In this document: positions 61,327 to 64,000 of the stretch, one piece after another | Position numbering within the stretch: position 1 is the first letter of the stretch | Layout of the letters: each line of letters starts with the position of its first letter | Source: UBA4656 sp002405525 | GTDB lineage: Bacteria; Pseudomonadota; Gammaproteobacteria; Xanthomonadales; Ahniellaceae | NCBI GenBank assembly: GCA_036723735.1 | Contig: DAIMGT010000008.1 | Span: forward strand, 29,685 to 93,684 | Reading direction: 5' to 3' | DNA length: 64,000 nt | Translations under genes and position numbers: made by a program | The notes under the pieces: model-generated | Database searches by the model: none | Told to the model about the DNA's origin: nothing | Seen by the model: only the letters and a program-made list of their open reading frames with translations

Positions 61327-62709
61327 CTACGGTCCGTAGACCTGCGCCGGCAACCACGTCGCCAGCTCGGGGAACGCCGCCAGCACGCCCAGCATCAGCA
61401 GCTGGATGGCGATGAAGGGCACCACGCCGCGGTAGATCTGGCCGGTGGTGACCGTGGGTGGGGCGACGCCACGCAGGTAGAACAGCGCGAAGCCGAAGGG
61501 CGGCGTCAGGAACGAGGTCTGCAGGTTGATGGCAAACAGCACGCCCAGCCAGACCGGGTCCACGCCCATGCCGAGCAGGGCGGGGGCGACCAGCGGCACG
61601 ACGACGAACACGATCTCGATGAAGTCCAGTACGAAGCCGAGCAGGAACATCACGAGGTTGACCAGGATCAGGGCGCCGATCAGGCCGCCGGGCATGCTGG
61701 ACAGCAGCGCATGCACGTCGTCGTCGCCGCCGAAGCCGCGGAAGACGAGGGTGAACAGCGCGGCACCGATCAGGATCAGGAACACCATGCTGGTGACCAG
61801 CGTGGTCTGACGCATCACCTCGCGCAGCAGCGGCAGCCGCAGGCGGCCGTTGACCGCCGCGAACACGGTCGCACCCACCGCGCCGACGGCCGCGGCCTCG
61901 GTGGGCGTGGCGATGCCGGCGAGGATCGAGCCCAGCACCGCGACCACCAGCGCCAGCGGCGGCAGCAGGGCGCGGAGGATCTCCCACGCGGTGACGCCCT
62001 CGCGTTCCGACAGCGGCAGGGCCGGCGCGCGCGCCGGATCGCGCCAGGCTGCGAACGCGATCCAGGCGATGTAGAGCGCCACCAGCAGCAGTCCGGGGAT
62101 CAGCGCGCCGGCGAACAGGTCGCCGACCGACACCGTCTCGGGCGCGTAGTTGCCGGCCTTCAACTGCGCCTGCTGGTAGGCGTTGCCCAACTGGTCGCCG
62201 AGCAGTACCAGCACCACCGAGGGCGGGATGATCTGCCCCAGGGTGCCGGCGGCGCAGATGGTGCCGCTGGCCAGCCGCGCGTCGTAGCCGTAGCGCAGCA
62301 TGGTCGGCAGCGCGATCAGGCCCATCGTGACCACGGTGGCGCCGACGATGCCGGTCGATGCCGCGAGCACCGTGCCCACCACCATCACCGAGATCGCCAG
62401 CCCGCCGGTCAGCCCGCCGAACAGACGTGCCATCGACTTGAGCAAAGCCTCCGCCACGCCGGAGCGTTCCAGCATCACGCCCATGAACACGAACAGCGGC
62501 ACCGCGAGCAGCGTCTCGTTGGCCATGGTGCCGAACACGCGGTTCGGCAGCGCTTCGAGGAAGGACGCGTCGAAGGTGCCGGTGAGCACGCCGATGCCGG
62601 CGAACAGCAGCGCCACGCCCGCCAGGGTGAGCGCCACCGGATAGCCGAGCGCCAGCGCCCCGCACAGGGCGAGGAACAGGAACAGCGGCATCAGTTCCTT
62701 GAGCGTCAT
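61327..62709 (-). CDS. TRAP transporter large permease (DctM-like)
   Basis: 460 residues with about twelve helices. The start MTLKELMPLFLFLALCGALALGYPVALTLAG and later NETLLAVPLFVFMGVMLERSG, IIPPSVVLVLLGD and FLTPPFGFALFYLRG fit DctM subunits of the larger type used for mannitol, sialic-type or aromatic substrates. It works with DctQ (13 bases upstream) and a periplasmic binding protein, which is not in the window. The start is 62709; 20 further upstream codons overlap dctQ and are rejected. Confidence 0.92.
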   Translation of the reverse strand: MTLKELMPLFLFLALCGALALGYPVALTLAGVALLFAGIGVLTGTFDASFLEALPNRVFGTMANETLLAVPLFVFMGVMLERSGVAEALLKSMARLFGGLTGGLAISVMVVGTVLAASTGIVGATVVTMGLIALPTMLRYGYDARLASGTICAAGTLGQIIPPSVVLVLLGDQLGNAYQQAQLKAGNYAPETVSVGDLFAGALIPGLLLVALYIAWIAFAAWRDPARAPALPLSEREGVTAWEILRALLPPLALVVAVLGSILAGIATPTEAAAVGAVGATVFAAVNGRLRLPLLREVMRQTTLVTSMVFLILIGAALFTLVFRGFGGDDDVHALLSSMPGGLIGALILVNLVMFLLGFVLDFIEIVFVVVPLVAPALLGMGVDPVWLGVLFAINLQTSFLTPPFGFALFYLRGVAPPTVTTGQIYRGVVPFIAIQLLMLGVLAAFPELATWLPAQVYGP

Positions 62710-62722
62710 CGGGCGTCGTCGC

Positions 62723-63259
62723 TCACACGCGTTCCGGGTGGCCGTGGGTCGGCGTGCCTGCCGCACCACGCAGCACGGCGAGCTTGCGCAGCGCGACCGC
62801 GATGCCCTGCACGCCGAGCAGCACGCCGCAGGCGGGGATCAGGGTCTTGACGATGAACAGGCCGGGCAGGCCGCCGGCGTCCCTGCTGCCCTCGCGGATC
62901 GCCCACGAGCGGCCCACGTAGTCGGCGCTGACCCAGACCAGCAGCACGCAGAAGGGCAACAGGAAGACCAGGGTGCCGACGAGGTCGGCCAGCGCGCGCC
63001 CGCGCGGCGACCAGCGCTGGTAGAGGATGTCGACGCGCACGTGCGCGTCGTGGCGCAGCGCGTAGGACGCGCCGACCAGGAACACCGCGCCGTGCAGCCA
63101 CAGCACCAGGTCCTGCAGCGCGATCGAGCCCTGGCCGAAGACGTAGCGCAGCACCACCACGCCGAAGGTCAGCAGCACGACGGCCAGCGTCAGCCACGAC
63201 ACGGCGCGGCCGAGCGCGTCGATCGCGGCGTCGATGCCGCTGGCGATCCGCTCAAGCAT
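62723..63259 (-). CDS. TRAP transporter small permease (DctQ-like)
   Basis: 178 residues, four helices. MLERIASGIDAAIDALGRAVSW and VLRYVFGQGSIALQDLVLWLHG are typical of DctQ of the FcbT2/TakP-like type, followed by ALRHDAHVRVDILY. It pairs with the downstream DctM in one operon. A DUF2782 gene precedes it on the same strand, 25 bases upstream; the two might share a transcript, but no functional link is evident. Confidence 0.9.
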   Translation of the reverse strand: MLERIASGIDAAIDALGRAVSWLTLAVVLLTFGVVVLRYVFGQGSIALQDLVLWLHGAVFLVGASYALRHDAHVRVDILYQRWSPRGRALADLVGTLVFLLPFCVLLVWVSADYVGRSWAIREGSRDAGGLPGLFIVKTLIPACGVLLGVQGIAVALRKLAVLRGAAGTPTHGHPERV

Positions 63260-63283
63260 GGCGGCGGCCGTGCGGGGCGGGGC

Positions 63284-63826
63284 TCAGTCCCACTCGTAGA
63301 TCGTGTAGTAGACCGGCTGCACCGTGCCGCGTCGCGGGTCGCCCTCGAGCCGGCCGTCGCCGTCGGTGTCCATGTAGGTGTAGCGCACGCCCGTGGTGGG
63401 CGTGAACACGACCATGTACACGCGACCGTCGCGGCGATACTCCTCGACCGTCATGTCCTCGGTGCGGCGGATGGTGACCGCGGGCGCGGCCTCGTCGGGC
63501 GTGGTGACCTTGGGCGGCAGCGGTTCGTCGCTGCGGATCGGCTCGGTGCGGATCGTGGGCTCGGGTTCGCGCTCGGCGGGGATGACCTTCTCGGTCGGCG
63601 TCTCGCCGGCGTCCTCCAGGTCGACGGTTTCGCCCTCGCGCGACTCGTCCAACCCCGGCGGGGGCGGTGGGTCGGCGGGGATGGGCGCGGTGGTCTCGAC
63701 CTCGGTCCGCTTCGGCGGCGTGCCGATGTATTGCGTCGCCGGCGTGCCGTCGGGCAGTTGCGTGCGTTCCTGCGCCAATGCGTATGGCGCGGCCAGCATC
63801 GACAGCAGCAGGATGGCGTGGCGCAT
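63284..63826 (-). CDS. exported DUF2782 protein
   Basis: 180 residues. Signal peptide MRHAILLLSMLAAPYALAQ. A Pro/Glu-rich linker spans about residues 40-115 (ETPTEKVIPAEREPEPTIR). The C-terminal DUF2782 domain reads VTIRRTEDMTVEEYRRDGRVYMVVFTPTTG, ending with a DTDGDGRLEG calcium-like loop. Function unknown; in related genomes the gene often sits near polA, which would be outside the window. The start is at 63826, before the tandem REP repeats. Confidence 0.82.
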   Translation of the reverse strand: MRHAILLLSMLAAPYALAQERTQLPDGTPATQYIGTPPKRTEVETTAPIPADPPPPPGLDESREGETVDLEDAGETPTEKVIPAEREPEPTIRTEPIRSDEPLPPKVTTPDEAAPAVTIRRTEDMTVEEYRRDGRVYMVVFTPTTGVRYTYMDTDGDGRLEGDPRRGTVQPVYYTIYEWD

Positions 63827-63887
63827 GGCGGGCTACTCCAGGGCGATGCGGGAGGATAACAAAGCGCTGGCCAGAGCGGCCCAGGCA

Positions 63888-64000
63888 CGATCGCCCGTGC
63901 CCTGTGGGAGCGAGCAGCGCTCGCGACCGCGGCACCCGGAGGTGTCGATCGCCCGTGCCCTGTGGGAGCGAGCAGCGCTCGCGACCGCGGCACCCGGAGG
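63888..64000. repeat. 58-bp tandem repeat containing REP units
   Basis: A 58-base unit (63888-63945) is repeated without change from 63946 to the end of the window, 55 of 58 bases visible. Each unit holds TGTGGGAGCGAGC-agc-GCTCGCGACC, the same REP as at 1398 and 14124. The array may continue past the edge. Confidence 0.85.

Noticed and set aside
63888..64000. Tandem repeat considered as a CRISPR array
   Set aside because: Units are identical over their full length with no variable spacers; each contains a REP palindrome.

Overview
The window is very GC-rich (about 70 % by eye), densely coded on both strands, and reads as chromosome from a Xanthomonadales/Lysobacterales gammaproteobacterium. 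Family-level markers are a convergent rpfC/rpfF pair (DSF quorum sensing), biosynthetic speA plus speE, aceK, phhA, comM, ubiK, amtB-glnK, an ada/PEP-mutase-like operon, an alpha-2-macroglobulin/PBP1C pair, and REP-like palindromes of the GGGAGCGAGC type. No rRNA, tRNA, CRISPR array, phage or transposase was recognised.

Layout. 0-7.7 kb is housekeeping: the tail of a Calx-beta surface protein, a DMT exporter, comM, ubiK, amtB-glnK, a DUF4239 membrane protein and speE. 7.9-11.2 kb holds a secreted subtilisin-like protease and an outer-membrane barrel between speE and speA; the protease has a 9-C tract exactly where its signal peptide must change frame to join the mature protein. 11.3-19.3 kb: speA, a 3-hydroxyisobutyrate-dehydrogenase-like gene, phhA/aceK (divergent), a lipoprotein methyltransferase-like protein and an RluE-type pseudouridine synthase. 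19.4-29.3 kb is mostly exported hydrolases (amidohydrolase, BAAT-like lipoprotein, M24, cupin, serine hydrolase, M28-like). 29.6-32.2 kb is a beta-propeller/di-heme cytochrome protein split by a one-base frameshift inside its first heme motif. 32.8-41.3 kb is a 1984-residue alpha-2-macroglobulin with PBP1C. 42.7-46.6 kb is the rpf cluster: rpfC and rpfF converge, and a predicted diiron PF10118 gene sits upstream of rpfF; rpfG and rpfB are absent nearby. 46.7-58 kb: GloB, HAD phosphatase, GH97, a Ser/Thr kinase divergent from an FHA-GGEEF protein, and a tricorn-like S41 protease. 58-64 kb: PEP-mutase-like protein with Ada, a decayed fragment of the tricorn gene, BrnT/BrnA, a MafI-like immunity protein, TRAP subunits DctQM, a DUF2782 protein and a 58-bp tandem REP repeat.

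The most distinctive non-coding structure is a dispersed element of about 145 bp with five clear and three decayed copies. Seven of the eight start at or within a few bases of the stop codon of the upstream gene, in that gene's sense; the eighth is a tandem second copy. They carry a leading hairpin and usually end in an intrinsic-terminator-like hairpin. Other themes are a shared C-terminal motif (hydrophobic-F-x-D-x-F-E/A) on exported proteins, inverted REP pairs (one inside a coding region), and an S8 protease with duplicated C-terminal modules. Family assignments come from recognising sequence by eye; no database search was run, and comparisons with Xanthomonas RpfC/RpfF are from memory.
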